A DNA stretch of 64,000 nucleotides from Candidatus Firestoneibacteriota bacterium (GTDB lineage Bacteria > Oederibacteriota > D2-FULL-39-29): contig CAITEH010000058.1 in NCBI GenBank assembly GCA_903891415.1, positions 1 to 64,000 of the forward strand, in the 5' to 3' direction. A model generated the notes under the pieces. The model saw only the letters and a program-made list of their open reading frames with translations. It made no database searches and had not been told where the DNA came from. The first letter of the stretch is position 1; every line of letters starts with the position of its first letter. The position numbers were made by a program, and so were the translations under genes. This document shows, in pieces, positions 29,317 through 39,144 of this stretch.

Positions 29317-31956
29317 TCATTTTATCACCTTCACTCCTTTTGGCGCGGTTATCTTTAGCTTGATTATTTTTCCATTCTTTGCCTGCCAGGAAACTTTGAT
29401 ATTTCCCCGGGGGGTCGGGACCTCTCCTTTTGCCCGGTCAAGCTCAAAACATTTGGGACGGACCGTTACTTTTGAAAATCCGGAAGTACCGTCTTCGACC
29501 GGTTTCACACCGAGGATCTCCCTGGAAAATATTGCGGCCGGGTAGCCCGACCAGCCGTGGCACCGGCTGGCAGACTCTCTTGTAAAATCCTCCCAGAAAG
29601 AGGTGGCGCCTTTATCCAGCATATATTTGTACCTTTCCTTAATTTGTGCCAGGACAAAATCCGCCTGCCCGTACCGTAAAAGCGCGTTATATATATAGTA
29701 CTTATGGCTCGGTGACGCCTCCAGAGGAAGCTTACCTTCCATTATTTTTCCCAGAACCATTTTTGCGGCCTTTCCTTTCAGCACCTCAAAAGCCGCCCCC
29801 GCTCCGTTGGAGATCTCCGAACAGGCATTCTTGCCGTCGCCGTAGAGAGTATCATTTAGCATCCCCTTTTCTTTATTCCAGAAATGCTTTAGCGTTTTGA
29901 CGCGGGTCTTTTTCGCGAGCCCCCGCAGTTTTACGGCTTCTTTTTTGTCACCGGTGAGAGCATATATTTTTGCCATCGTATCCAGAAAGTAGCAGAACTT
30001 CGCGTTCATCGCGGAGAAGGAATATTGCAGGCCCATGCCATAAACCGAGGAGAATTTATTATCCACCCACTGCTGGGTCCTGGGCGCGTGGTTCCAAAAT
30101 ACTCCATCTTTATTTATCCTGCTCACCAGCCATTGCACGCAGAGTTTAAGTTTGGGGAGCATTTCGAAAAGCAGCGTTTTATCGCCGGAATGCACGAAAT
30201 AGTCCCAGAGGGCGCAGGCCCATTCAAAAGTTTGAAAAGGGAATTCTTCGTTGAGGGTCATGCAGACCCAGACCCTGCCCCGCGTATCCTGCAAAAACCC
30301 CTGCTGTCTCAGAACGCTTCTTGCGTATTTGTAGTCACAATCCGCGTAATAGCCTGTCATAAGTATCCTTGCCGAATCCTCAATCCAGGGGCGTTTCTCC
30401 CTCCACGGGCAGTCCATCGGAGTATCCCGCATACAAAGGTTAGCTGAATAAGCGGCAACCTCATAGATACGGTTTAAAAGAGGGTCAGAGCATTCAAACT
30501 TCCCTTTTCTTGAAAAGGGATATTCTATATAGTCAACATGAATGCTCTTAATTTTTAAACCCCGGGAAACATTCCTGAAAGTTACCTGCAGGTACCTGAA
30601 CCCCTTCCATTCAAGGGTCTTGACCGTTTCCTCCGTGTCCGCAAGCGTGAAGCGGTCGGTATAATGGACTTCAGATTTTACCGGATCTATCCTTCCGGCG
30701 GTCAGGTGCTCGGCACAGCCGAGGTCAACTACCGTACCTGCCGCGCCTTTTAACCTAACTACGGGGTAACCCGTCACCTCTTTTCCAAAATCCAGGATTA
30801 AGGCATACGAGCTGCCCGGAGAAAGTTTTGGCAGGTTAACCGGTTTTCCTTTCAGCAGGCCTTCAACATTCAGGGCACAGTCCTCTATTTCTTCCGCTGC
30901 CATCTGTTTGGCCGCATTAAAATGAGCAATGTCTTTTGCAGGAAGTTTTATGCCGGAGAGTTCCAGCGCGAACGGTTTTTTAAGCGGGAAAACGGTAAAA
31001 TGCAGAAGAAAAACAGTGAACTGCGGAAAATTATTATGCTTTCCGGAAGCAGGGTCCTCCCGGAATTTCAGTTTTAAAATATTTTTTCCGGCCTTAAGTT
31101 GAAAGTCCGCGCTTTGAAAATTATTCCGGGAAGTACAATCAATAAAACCGCCGCCGTTCAAAGCATAGCAGCATTTCTTGGAGGTTTCCACCAGCAGCCG
31201 GGAGCTCTGCCTGCGTTTTGAGCCGATAACGGCCCGCAATAAAAACTCTTTTGCCGTTGTTTTTGCATAGGCATAGAAAACCGGATAATTTTCCAGGCCT
31301 TCAGGGATAAGATCAGTAACCAGCCCCGTCCTGATCAGCTTTACCGGAAGCAGGGGGGTATGTTTAAGCTGCGCGATACTCCTTTCTTCCGGGTCACCCC
31401 ACTCGCCGTAGGGAGCTTTTCTGAGTTCAGCACTTGCCTGCCAGCAGGCATCATCAAAGCCCGGAGTATTCCAGCCCCGGATACGTTTTCTGAAATCCCT
31501 TACTTCTATATACTCAAGATTCAGCCAGAAGGACCTTCTGGACACATCCTGTTTCCACTCCACGGCTTTCTCGCATTTCCAGGAATTATCGGTCACCACG
31601 ACCTGAGTTCCATTTATTGTCAATTGAGCCATTAACGCCGCCTGTTTCGGGACCGACCAGCCGGAAGGGATGCCGTAGTAATTAACCAGCACTGCAAGAG
31701 TATTTTTTCCTTTCCTAAGGTAGTTCGCGACATCCAGATCATCATAGATCTGCTGTTCGGGGTAGGATACAGAGGTCCCTTTATGGACAAATTTTCCGTT
31801 TATATAGAGTTCGTACCAGCTCTCGGCCGTGATAAGAATACGGGCTTTTTTTACCGCGGCGCCTGTTTCAAAAGTTTTCCTGAAATAGACGAATTCATTG
31901 GGTATCCCGACCAAACTTTTCCAGATCCATTTTGCTTTCCAGACAACTTCCGGCAT
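29317..31956 (-). CDS. GH78-like alpha-L-rhamnosidase
   Basis: N-term ..KAKWIWKS..FRKTFETGAAVKKARILITAESWYELYINGKFVHKG..; ..RDTPMDCPWREKRPWIEDSARI..; ..SFWEDFTRESASRCHGWSGYPAAIFSREILGVKP.. Confidence 0.88.
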   Translation of the reverse strand: MPEVVWKAKWIWKSLVGIPNEFVYFRKTFETGAAVKKARILITAESWYELYINGKFVHKGTSVSYPEQQIYDDLDVANYLRKGKNTLAVLVNYYGIPSGWSVPKQAALMAQLTINGTQVVVTDNSWKCEKAVEWKQDVSRRSFWLNLEYIEVRDFRKRIRGWNTPGFDDACWQASAELRKAPYGEWGDPEERSIAQLKHTPLLPVKLIRTGLVTDLIPEGLENYPVFYAYAKTTAKEFLLRAVIGSKRRQSSRLLVETSKKCCYALNGGGFIDCTSRNNFQSADFQLKAGKNILKLKFREDPASGKHNNFPQFTVFLLHFTVFPLKKPFALELSGIKLPAKDIAHFNAAKQMAAEEIEDCALNVEGLLKGKPVNLPKLSPGSSYALILDFGKEVTGYPVVRLKGAAGTVVDLGCAEHLTAGRIDPVKSEVHYTDRFTLADTEETVKTLEWKGFRYLQVTFRNVSRGLKIKSIHVDYIEYPFSRKGKFECSDPLLNRIYEVAAYSANLCMRDTPMDCPWREKRPWIEDSARILMTGYYADCDYKYARSVLRQQGFLQDTRGRVWVCMTLNEEFPFQTFEWACALWDYFVHSGDKTLLFEMLPKLKLCVQWLVSRINKDGVFWNHAPRTQQWVDNKFSSVYGMGLQYSFSAMNAKFCYFLDTMAKIYALTGDKKEAVKLRGLAKKTRVKTLKHFWNKEKGMLNDTLYGDGKNACSEISNGAGAAFEVLKGKAAKMVLGKIMEGKLPLEASPSHKYYIYNALLRYGQADFVLAQIKERYKYMLDKGATSFWEDFTRESASRCHGWSGYPAAIFSREILGVKPVEDGTSGFSKVTVRPKCFELDRAKGEVPTPRGNIKVSWQAKNGKIIKLKITAPKGVKVIK

Positions 31957-31979
31957 TAAAACCTCCTTGAAGAATGTAA

Positions 31980-32273
31980 GATACTGTCAAACTTCTCTTA
32001 GTAAATCTCTGCTTACATCTACTTTTACAAGCACTTTTTTGGATTTAGATTGCCTATCCAGTCTTTTTCTTGTCATGTTGAGCCATTTTTCTCTTGGCGA
32101 AACATCCCTGCTTTTCAGACTTAAAATACAGAAATCCTTCGTCAAAAGAGACTTCCTCCACAGGCGGACAGGCAGGATGACAAAGCTATTCAGAAACTAC
32201 TTCTACTATAACAAGTTTCTTTTTAACTGCCTTTTCTCCATAGCTTTCATTTACTGTTTGACACTACCGAATA
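31980..32273 (+). repeat. Interspersed repeat, copy C; possibly full length with terminal inverted repeats
   Basis: Begins atactgtcaaac and ends gtttgacactac; body matches copies A and B. Confidence 0.8.
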
Positions 32274-32415
32274 TAAAAAACGTTAGCCGTGAAAATAAAC
32301 ACCTCCCACCACAAAGCGTTGGTGGGTCACGACCCGCCACAAAGATTTGGTGGGTCGAACAGGAGATCCCCGATAAGAACACTCAGGGATTACAGAAAAA
32401 ATGTTTATTTTTCAG

Positions 32416-33555
32416 TCACTTTGAATCTTGTATTGTATAGATATTGACTCCATAGCCCGCGAAGGTGTCTTCAAAATATCCTTCTTCGGAACTGAGTTCC
32501 CTGTTTTCGTTTGCAGTTATTTTGGTATTTTTTTTCAGGCCGGAAACAGCGAACCTGACTTTTTCCCCGTTATTTTTCATATTAACGGCAAAAATATAGC
32601 TCTTGCCCTCAAATTCTTTTACCATAATATCCACCTGCCCGCCGTTTTGTTCTTTTTTCTCAACCTTACCGGCAACCTCCGCCGCACAAAGCACGGGGGT
32701 AAGTTTTGTTATAAGTTCATTGTTGGTTTTCATCGCCTTTTTAATTTCCGCAGTCGAAGAATCCCATCTCCAGGGGCCCCAGGAGACCGTAAAATAACCT
32801 ATGGCCCCGGCTCCGTGGACCAGAGCCTGCCAGACCATATTCGTAAATTCAAAATCCTTCGCGCCGTCCGGATGCCCGAGCTCTTTTAATTTTTCCCGGG
32901 AAATATTCGGTAAAATAGACGTGGCCTCAACAAAAGCCACGATAGGTTTGCTGTTATTGCTGTAGCCCTTTATCAAGTCCACGGATTCCGCGGTCCTCGG
33001 GATCCATTCCGGCCTGCCCCAGGTGGTTATAGGATAAAAAGAAAAACCCAGTATATCCGTGTTCTCTGAATATTTTGCGTAGTTAGAGCGGTCGAACTTT
33101 TCAATTCCCTGCAAAAAACCAAAATTCGCGAAATAGGCAAAAGTCTTGTTGTCAGGGTCTTCTTTTTTTATCTTATCGCATCTTTCCTTCCATTGTTCGG
33201 GAGGTATTATGTTTTCCCTGCCGTGGTCCGGTGAGCCGGCGAGCCAAAAGAGAAGCGCCGGGTGGCCCTTCAAGTCACTGGTTTTATCTTTATATTCAAG
33301 GATACCGTGCATGCCCTGTTCCCCCAGCCCGTCAAGAAAATCCTTTGCCGTGGGGTCTCCGGACCAGACCAGCGTATTCACTCCAAGGTCCTTCCAGTAA
33401 GAGATCATCTTGGGCGGCTGGACCCAGACCAGGAGCGGAATAAAAGGTTTTCCCTCCAGCAAAAACTCTCTATTTTTACCTATTTGAACCTTTGCCGCCG
33501 CGAACTGCAACAGGGCAAGCGATAAAAAAAACACGCACAATAATCTATTTTTCAT
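32416..33555 (-). CDS. Secreted TIM-barrel/glycoside hydrolase-like protein (paralogue 2 of 3)
   Basis: VQIGKNREFLLEGKPFIPLLVWVQPP.., ..DILGFSFYPITTWGRPEW.., ..QVDIMVKEFEGKSYIFAVNMKNNG.. Confidence 0.65.
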   Translation of the reverse strand: MKNRLLCVFFLSLALLQFAAAKVQIGKNREFLLEGKPFIPLLVWVQPPKMISYWKDLGVNTLVWSGDPTAKDFLDGLGEQGMHGILEYKDKTSDLKGHPALLFWLAGSPDHGRENIIPPEQWKERCDKIKKEDPDNKTFAYFANFGFLQGIEKFDRSNYAKYSENTDILGFSFYPITTWGRPEWIPRTAESVDLIKGYSNNSKPIVAFVEATSILPNISREKLKELGHPDGAKDFEFTNMVWQALVHGAGAIGYFTVSWGPWRWDSSTAEIKKAMKTNNELITKLTPVLCAAEVAGKVEKKEQNGGQVDIMVKEFEGKSYIFAVNMKNNGEKVRFAVSGLKKNTKITANENRELSSEEGYFEDTFAGYGVNIYTIQDSK

Positions 33556-33612
33556 TTATTCTCCTCTAATAAAATATTTTCTGCTGTCTTTTAATTTCCC
33601 ATTCCTCTCGCA

Positions 33613-33745
33613 TGTCATTGCGAGGAATCGACCGATAGGGAGGGTTTATGACGAAGCAAACCAGTAAGGACTTTTTTCGATATTATTTTCTCTTTAGTTT
33701 GCTTCGTCATCTAATCACGGCTATCGCCGTATTCCTCGCAATGAC
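33613..33745. mobile_element. MITE-like non-coding element with 16-bp perfect terminal inverted repeats
   Basis: tgtcattgcgaggaat (33613-33628) and attcctcgcaatgaca (33730-33745), with a nested inverted pair atgacgaagcaaac / gtttgcttcgtcat. Confidence 0.75.
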
Positions 33746-33889
33746 AGAAAAACTGTCAGCTATATTTGTCATCTAATCACGGCATATTTTGCAATCCTTC
33801 ATAGCCAGCTTTCAGGCTATTGAAGGAAATAAATATTATTTCTTATCAAAACTAGCTTTGCTTATTTTGCAATACTTCGCTGTCAAATA

Positions 33890-35341
33890 TTATTCTTTCT
33901 TCTCAACATATTTCAGGAACCACTCGTCCTCGGGGTGCCCGTATTGCACTGCCCCGATATCCGGCCGTTTCCCGCCGGGTGAAGTTATTGACGGATCCCC
34001 GGCGCCTATTGCGGGGCTGTCCTTCTGCAGCCGGTAGTCACCGTTCTTTGGATCAACAAACTTCGGATCTGCTCCAAATATAGCGTGCAGGTCAAAAACA
34101 GCAGATTTTGGGGGATACTTAAAATCATAGTTATGAAGATTATAATCCCAAACAGACCCTGGCAGGCTCGTGGGTTCCGAAAACACGGCGCCCGAACGCT
34201 CGCCTTTTTCTTTTTCCCTTCTGTTATTATAGAAAATATTATTCAAAACAACAGCGTGATGGGAACTTTCCCCGAAAGTCATGGGGCCATAGTACGATTC
34301 CGCGACAACATTGTTAATAAAAGTGAAATTGTCGCTGTTGCTTCTTATCTGGATCGCGCAGGCACGGGCACGCCTGAAGATGTTCCCTTTAAAGGTAATA
34401 TGCTGGACCATATTCTCTCCCAATTTACTCTCGTGTTTGTCCTCGCACATGAACATCTGGCCTATATTATCGCAATAATTATTTTCTACCAGGATATTTG
34501 AGGCAAACAATACATACGGCGGGGCCCGCCAGGTTGAAAAGGTCTGAAAAGCATCAAGATGCGGGCCGCTTTTTGGATACTGTTCTTCATCCAAAAAATC
34601 ATGGATATAATTATGCCGGATGATATGCCCGGTACCAAAGAACCGTACCGCGTCTTCCCCTCCCACATTTTCCCCGGTTTTGGTGTTGCAATTGGTCCCG
34701 TGCGACATTTCATTCCCTTCAACCACCCAGTCCAGGCCCATTATATTAATAGAGGTTCCCGCGCAGCGGAAGAGGGTATTGTCTTTGAGCAATATTTTTT
34801 TATTCTCCATACTGAACGAGATTATTCCCCCGGACTGGCCTGCCGGAGGATTAAGGTCATGTAAAAAATTACCGGCTATTTCAATTGCTTCGGCTTTTTC
34901 CAGAAAAACCCCGCCTCTTTTGGGAACTCCGGTTATTTCAAAATTTTCTATCCTGACAAAACCCGCACCGGCAATATCAAAACCCTTTGTAACGGCATTG
35001 AGAACCGGATTACCCGGAAAAGCAGAAGGCTTAAGGGGATCAAACTGTTTGTTCCGGTCAACGTGGGAAAGGTTTGGAATGCTGCTGCCTTTTAAAGTAA
35101 TAAGCTGCCCCGGTTTGCCGCTTTTTTTTACGGTAACTCTTTCATAATTTCCCGGCATTACAATTACGGTATCCCCGGGCCCGGCCGCGTCCAAACCGTG
35201 CTGGATAGATACCCAGGGCAGGGCCTTTGTACCGGGATTTGTTTCTTTCGCTGCCGGATCAGCGCTGTTTACATAGAAAGTTGCAGCGCTTACCTGCAGG
35301 GCAGAAACCAGGATAAAAACCAGGCAAAATTTCTTTTTCAT
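33890..35341 (-). CDS. Secreted right-handed parallel beta-helix (DUF1565/pectate-lyase-like) protein
   Basis: Start taken at MKKKFCLVFILVSALQVSA (35341). ATFYVNSADPAAKETNPGTKALPWVSIQHGLDAAGPGDTVIVMPGNYERVTVKKSG.., then repeated N/I-rich rungs (IRHNYIHDF, NILVENNYCDNIG, ITFKGNIFRRA). Confidence 0.85.
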   Translation of the reverse strand: MKKKFCLVFILVSALQVSAATFYVNSADPAAKETNPGTKALPWVSIQHGLDAAGPGDTVIVMPGNYERVTVKKSGKPGQLITLKGSSIPNLSHVDRNKQFDPLKPSAFPGNPVLNAVTKGFDIAGAGFVRIENFEITGVPKRGGVFLEKAEAIEIAGNFLHDLNPPAGQSGGIISFSMENKKILLKDNTLFRCAGTSINIMGLDWVVEGNEMSHGTNCNTKTGENVGGEDAVRFFGTGHIIRHNYIHDFLDEEQYPKSGPHLDAFQTFSTWRAPPYVLFASNILVENNYCDNIGQMFMCEDKHESKLGENMVQHITFKGNIFRRARACAIQIRSNSDNFTFINNVVAESYYGPMTFGESSHHAVVLNNIFYNNRREKEKGERSGAVFSEPTSLPGSVWDYNLHNYDFKYPPKSAVFDLHAIFGADPKFVDPKNGDYRLQKDSPAIGAGDPSITSPGGKRPDIGAVQYGHPEDEWFLKYVEKKE

Positions 35342-35357
35342 GCAATTGACCCTTTTT

Positions 35358-37700
35358 TTACTTTTTATCGCTTTCAACTTCAACCAGCCAGAAACTGTCA
35401 ATATAGGCCGGGAGCTGCAGCTCTTCGCCTTTTTCATTTTTTGTCTTAAAATTGTCCGGTTTTGTTAGAGCCGCGAACAAAGAACCGCCATTTTCATCGG
35501 GGGACCAGGTACCCATATCGGCGACGTGCCATTTACCATCCATTAACTTAGCGTCAATTTCCGCGCCGCAAGTGCGGTTTTTTCCGGCCGTATATATTGC
35601 GACGGTAAACGACTTGCCGGCAGCGCCGGGAGCCGCCTGGCCTTTATAGCGGAAGTAGCCCTTATATTTTTTTCCGGGAGTGAAATCTTTGGGAGCGATC
35701 AAGGCATTGGTTATGGCCCAGCCGGGGATCGTCACTTTCTGCGCCCAGCCGGAAAGTGCCCCGTCCGCCTTGAACAGGGATTTAGATTTCTGGTCAAACT
35801 GCGCGGAATATAGGAAAAGATATTTTTTTGGGTCTATTTTTTTCAATTCTTCAGGGAGTCCCGCAGCGGGGTCCGTTTCTATAAGCTTCAGGTAGTCCAG
35901 AGCCCAATCATACAAAGGCTGGGCTTTGTCCCCTTCTCTGATTGCGGAAATACCGTTCTCCCTGCCGGTCCGGACAAACTGTTCGACGGTCTCCTTAAAG
36001 GACATTTCCGGATTGAGCTTTTTCGCCGCGTCCCAGTAGACGTAGGGCCGCATCAGGAACATAAGCTGCACAGAAAAATGGGCAACCTGCACCCTTCTTA
36101 ATATATCCGGCTCAGCTTTAGCAAGTTTTTCCGCCTGCCGGAACTTTTGTTCTGCCGCGCTGATAATTTCCGGTGTCAGATGAGGCGCGCTTAAAAAAGT
36201 CCGGTGGGTGGACCAGATAGGCAGATGTTCTTTTATTACTTTGTCTTCGAGCATATTAATATATTCCCAGATGAGCGGCCCCGCTTTTGAGCCGTAATAC
36301 CCCAGGCAAAACTCCTTTACTAGTTCCCGGCCGTCCAGGTCCGGCTCCCACATCGCTTTTGCTTCCAGCCACATGCAGAGTTTTGAAAACTGGCCGTTAT
36401 CCATAGTATGGCTGCCCTGTTCAAATATTCCCCGGATATTTTTTGAAACAAGCCACTTGATATTCGGCTGAATTACAAAAAAATTGGGCCAGGGCATAAC
36501 GTAATTCACAAAATTTGTGGTATAGCCCCAGACATAGAACTTTTTGCAGAGCTTGGACCAGTCTTCGACATCTTTTTTATAATCACTATTTTCCTTGGGA
36601 AAACCTTCTTCAAGGGGCTGCGCGTAATTGCATCTTATCGGCGGGATCGTGATCATCACATTATCTTCGCATTTTATGCCTACCGGCGCGGCCTGGCTCC
36701 AGGAATAGGCGTTTGTATTAAGCCAGACCTCCGGATATTTTTCTTTGACGATCCGCGCGACGCCATTAATAAAATAGACGACCAGAGCCGAACTGTTAAC
36801 GTGTTTTTTTACCAGCGCCGCGCAGGTTTCGCACTGGCAGATCATGGAATCATCTTCCTGTCCGAGGGTAATAAGTTTCCAGCCGGGATGCTGGTCCAAG
36901 ACGGCAAGGGCATTTTTTGCGGCGAGCTTAATGGCTTCTTCATTGGTCCAGCAGGGCTGATTGGCCAGCCGCTTGCCTTTTATCAGGCAGTAATATTCAG
37001 GATGTGTTTCGAAATAGACATCTTTGGGAAGGTATTTAGTGACCCCGTGAGCTATCGCCCGGTCCATGGCTATAGGGGCCAGCTCATCCGGCATCTCGTG
37101 ATAACTTGCGTGTATCCGGTTCCTGGCGCACCACTGCCTTCCTTCATACCATTTTGAAGAAGAGTCCGGGTCCTCTTTCCGGCCCAGCCAGAGATCTCCG
37201 TAAAGCAGGTCGCGGTATTCAAGAACAGGTATCTTTTCCAGGTCAACGGCCGGGAAGACAAGTTTAGCCAGCTGCGGGATCGTGCTTTCTCCGGGAGCCC
37301 ACCACCTGCAGCCCATTTTTTCCAGCAGTTCGTAGACCCCGTACATCGTGCCTCTTACTCTTCCGCCCGCAATAATAACACGGTCCTTTATTTTTTTTAA
37401 AACAAAGCCGTCTGTACCGAGTTTCTTAGCGTCAATATTGACCCCCAGAGCTTTGACGGCAGCGCTGTCACCGATCAAGATCGCCTTTTCGGGGATAGTT
37501 TTTTCTTCGCCTGTAACAGCGAACTCCAGTCCCGTCATTTTGTTCAGATGTTCCGCAAGGTCTTTTGCGGCCCATTTTTCGCTTATGGAGGCCTCTTTAG
37601 AAAGCACTATCACATAAGGAGCAGGGACAGCACTGTTTTCCGCATAGCCCAGGGAACACAAACAAACCAAAAGTGAAAAGACCAAAGCCCTCTTTTTCAT
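35358..37700 (-). CDS. DUF4838-like secreted protein (alpha-glucuronidase-like N-terminal domain) with C-terminal carbohydrate-binding-like domain
   Basis: ..YVIVLSKEASISEKWAAKDLAEHLNKMTGLEFAV..ILIGDSAAVKALG..; ..LGQEDDSMICQCETCAALVKK..; signal peptide. Confidence 0.8.
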   Translation of the reverse strand: MKKRALVFSLLVCLCSLGYAENSAVPAPYVIVLSKEASISEKWAAKDLAEHLNKMTGLEFAVTGEEKTIPEKAILIGDSAAVKALGVNIDAKKLGTDGFVLKKIKDRVIIAGGRVRGTMYGVYELLEKMGCRWWAPGESTIPQLAKLVFPAVDLEKIPVLEYRDLLYGDLWLGRKEDPDSSSKWYEGRQWCARNRIHASYHEMPDELAPIAMDRAIAHGVTKYLPKDVYFETHPEYYCLIKGKRLANQPCWTNEEAIKLAAKNALAVLDQHPGWKLITLGQEDDSMICQCETCAALVKKHVNSSALVVYFINGVARIVKEKYPEVWLNTNAYSWSQAAPVGIKCEDNVMITIPPIRCNYAQPLEEGFPKENSDYKKDVEDWSKLCKKFYVWGYTTNFVNYVMPWPNFFVIQPNIKWLVSKNIRGIFEQGSHTMDNGQFSKLCMWLEAKAMWEPDLDGRELVKEFCLGYYGSKAGPLIWEYINMLEDKVIKEHLPIWSTHRTFLSAPHLTPEIISAAEQKFRQAEKLAKAEPDILRRVQVAHFSVQLMFLMRPYVYWDAAKKLNPEMSFKETVEQFVRTGRENGISAIREGDKAQPLYDWALDYLKLIETDPAAGLPEELKKIDPKKYLFLYSAQFDQKSKSLFKADGALSGWAQKVTIPGWAITNALIAPKDFTPGKKYKGYFRYKGQAAPGAAGKSFTVAIYTAGKNRTCGAEIDAKLMDGKWHVADMGTWSPDENGGSLFAALTKPDNFKTKNEKGEELQLPAYIDSFWLVEVESDKK

Positions 37701-37724
37701 TTTGCTTTTCCCCCGCCGATAATA

Positions 37725-39005
37725 TTACTTAGTTTTCCCGGAGTCATCCACAATAGCCGCGTCCGGGTGGCCCGAGATCCTGTTTTTTACCAGCGTTACC
37801 CGGGCAACACCCGGAGCCAGATAGAACGCGTTCCTCTGATATTTTTTCCCTTTTTTTCTGGTCTCTCTAATAATGTTATTTTCAAACACCAGATCATGGG
37901 TGCTCCCGTTTATATAGACCCCGCAGCTTATCAACTCGCGCCTGGGCAGCGCGGCAAGAAATTCCTGCGGTATTTTTTCTTCCGGGGTGCCGTTATTTTC
38001 GATCAGATTATTCCGGAAGATATTCCGGTGCGCCCCGTTGGCCTCGGTTTTATGCCGGAAAGCAACCCCGTGTTTAGCGTTGCCATAGATATGATTATTT
38101 TCAAAAACATTATCGGTGTCTTTATGCCCTATGGAAATTCCGTTCCGGTACTGCTCCACACCGTTAAAAAAGATCTTGTTCCCTGACATTACGCTTTCTC
38201 TAACGCCCCAGCAAATATACAGCCCATCCGAATAATTATGATGAATAATATTTCCGAGCCCCTGGGACCACGGGCTGTGCCCGCCAAAATGAATTCCATA
38301 CATCGTATTATACGCGGTTTCACATTTTTCCACCGTAATATGCTCGCAGGTGCTCACACAAATCCCGTCCCCCAGGCTGTGTACCACTTTAATGTTTTTT
38401 ATCAGGCAATTTTTACTTTTTGTAAAATAGACCGCAGCGATCCGCAGGCCTTTTAATTCCTCAAACTCTTTTGCTTCCTCGCCCATATCCACCACCAGGT
38501 CCTCTACCGAAGTATTTTCCAAGGCCTCAGCATAGAGCAGCCAGAAATAGGTTACAACAAAGCCCCCGTTTTCGGCGCAGAAATCATTTGCCAGAAAATT
38601 ATCAATATAGAGCTTCCCGCCGGCTATTTTTGTAACGGTAAGCGGCAATCTGACCATATTTGTCACTATGCTGTTGTCTTTTAAAAAAAGGCCCATCCCT
38701 TCGGAAAAACCCCGGGTGCTTTCCGGAGTAATTTCTTTCTGGCCGTAATCGGCATCCACTTTAAGACGGCTTAAGACCGGAACGGTCTTCTTTAGAATTG
38801 TTTTCTTCCCGGAGCCCGCCAGCCTGATATTTGACTTCAAAAAAATGGAATTATTTACCGCATACTTTCCCGGCAGGATCCTGACCGTACCCCCGCCGCG
38901 GACAGACAGCGCGTCAATGGCGAGCTGAATAGCCCTGCCGTCGCTCCCGGTTATGTCGGCATTTTTCGGGCCCACTGTGATCTCATTTATTTTTTTAGCA
39001 GGCAT
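37725..39005 (-). CDS. Right-handed parallel beta-helix protein (pectate-lyase/polygalacturonase-like fold)
   Basis: Start taken at MPAKKINEITVGPKNADITGSDGRAIQLAIDALSVRGGGTVRILPGKYAVNNSIFLKSNIRLAGSG; beta-helix rungs follow (ITVEKCETAYN, NIIHHNYSDG, NVFENNHIYGNAKHG). Confidence 0.85.
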   Translation of the reverse strand: MPAKKINEITVGPKNADITGSDGRAIQLAIDALSVRGGGTVRILPGKYAVNNSIFLKSNIRLAGSGKKTILKKTVPVLSRLKVDADYGQKEITPESTRGFSEGMGLFLKDNSIVTNMVRLPLTVTKIAGGKLYIDNFLANDFCAENGGFVVTYFWLLYAEALENTSVEDLVVDMGEEAKEFEELKGLRIAAVYFTKSKNCLIKNIKVVHSLGDGICVSTCEHITVEKCETAYNTMYGIHFGGHSPWSQGLGNIIHHNYSDGLYICWGVRESVMSGNKIFFNGVEQYRNGISIGHKDTDNVFENNHIYGNAKHGVAFRHKTEANGAHRNIFRNNLIENNGTPEEKIPQEFLAALPRRELISCGVYINGSTHDLVFENNIIRETRKKGKKYQRNAFYLAPGVARVTLVKNRISGHPDAAIVDDSGKTK

Positions 39006-39023
39006 TTTGTTCTCCTTTTCCTC

Positions 39024-39117
39024 TGTCATCCCCGCGAACGCGGGGATCCAGTGTCTTTGCAATTTTCGTTTTTAATACACTAAAGACGCTGGATCCCCGG
39101 TCAAGCCGGGGATGACA
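39024..39117. repeat. Palindromic interspersed repeat, GTCATCCCCGCGAACGCGGGGATCCAG type
   Basis: tgtcatccccgcgaacgcggggatccag ... ctggatccccggtcaagccggggatgaca: inverted ends, each end itself a hairpin. Confidence 0.85.
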
Positions 39118-39144
39118 AAAATAATTTCCTATGAAATATTTTTG

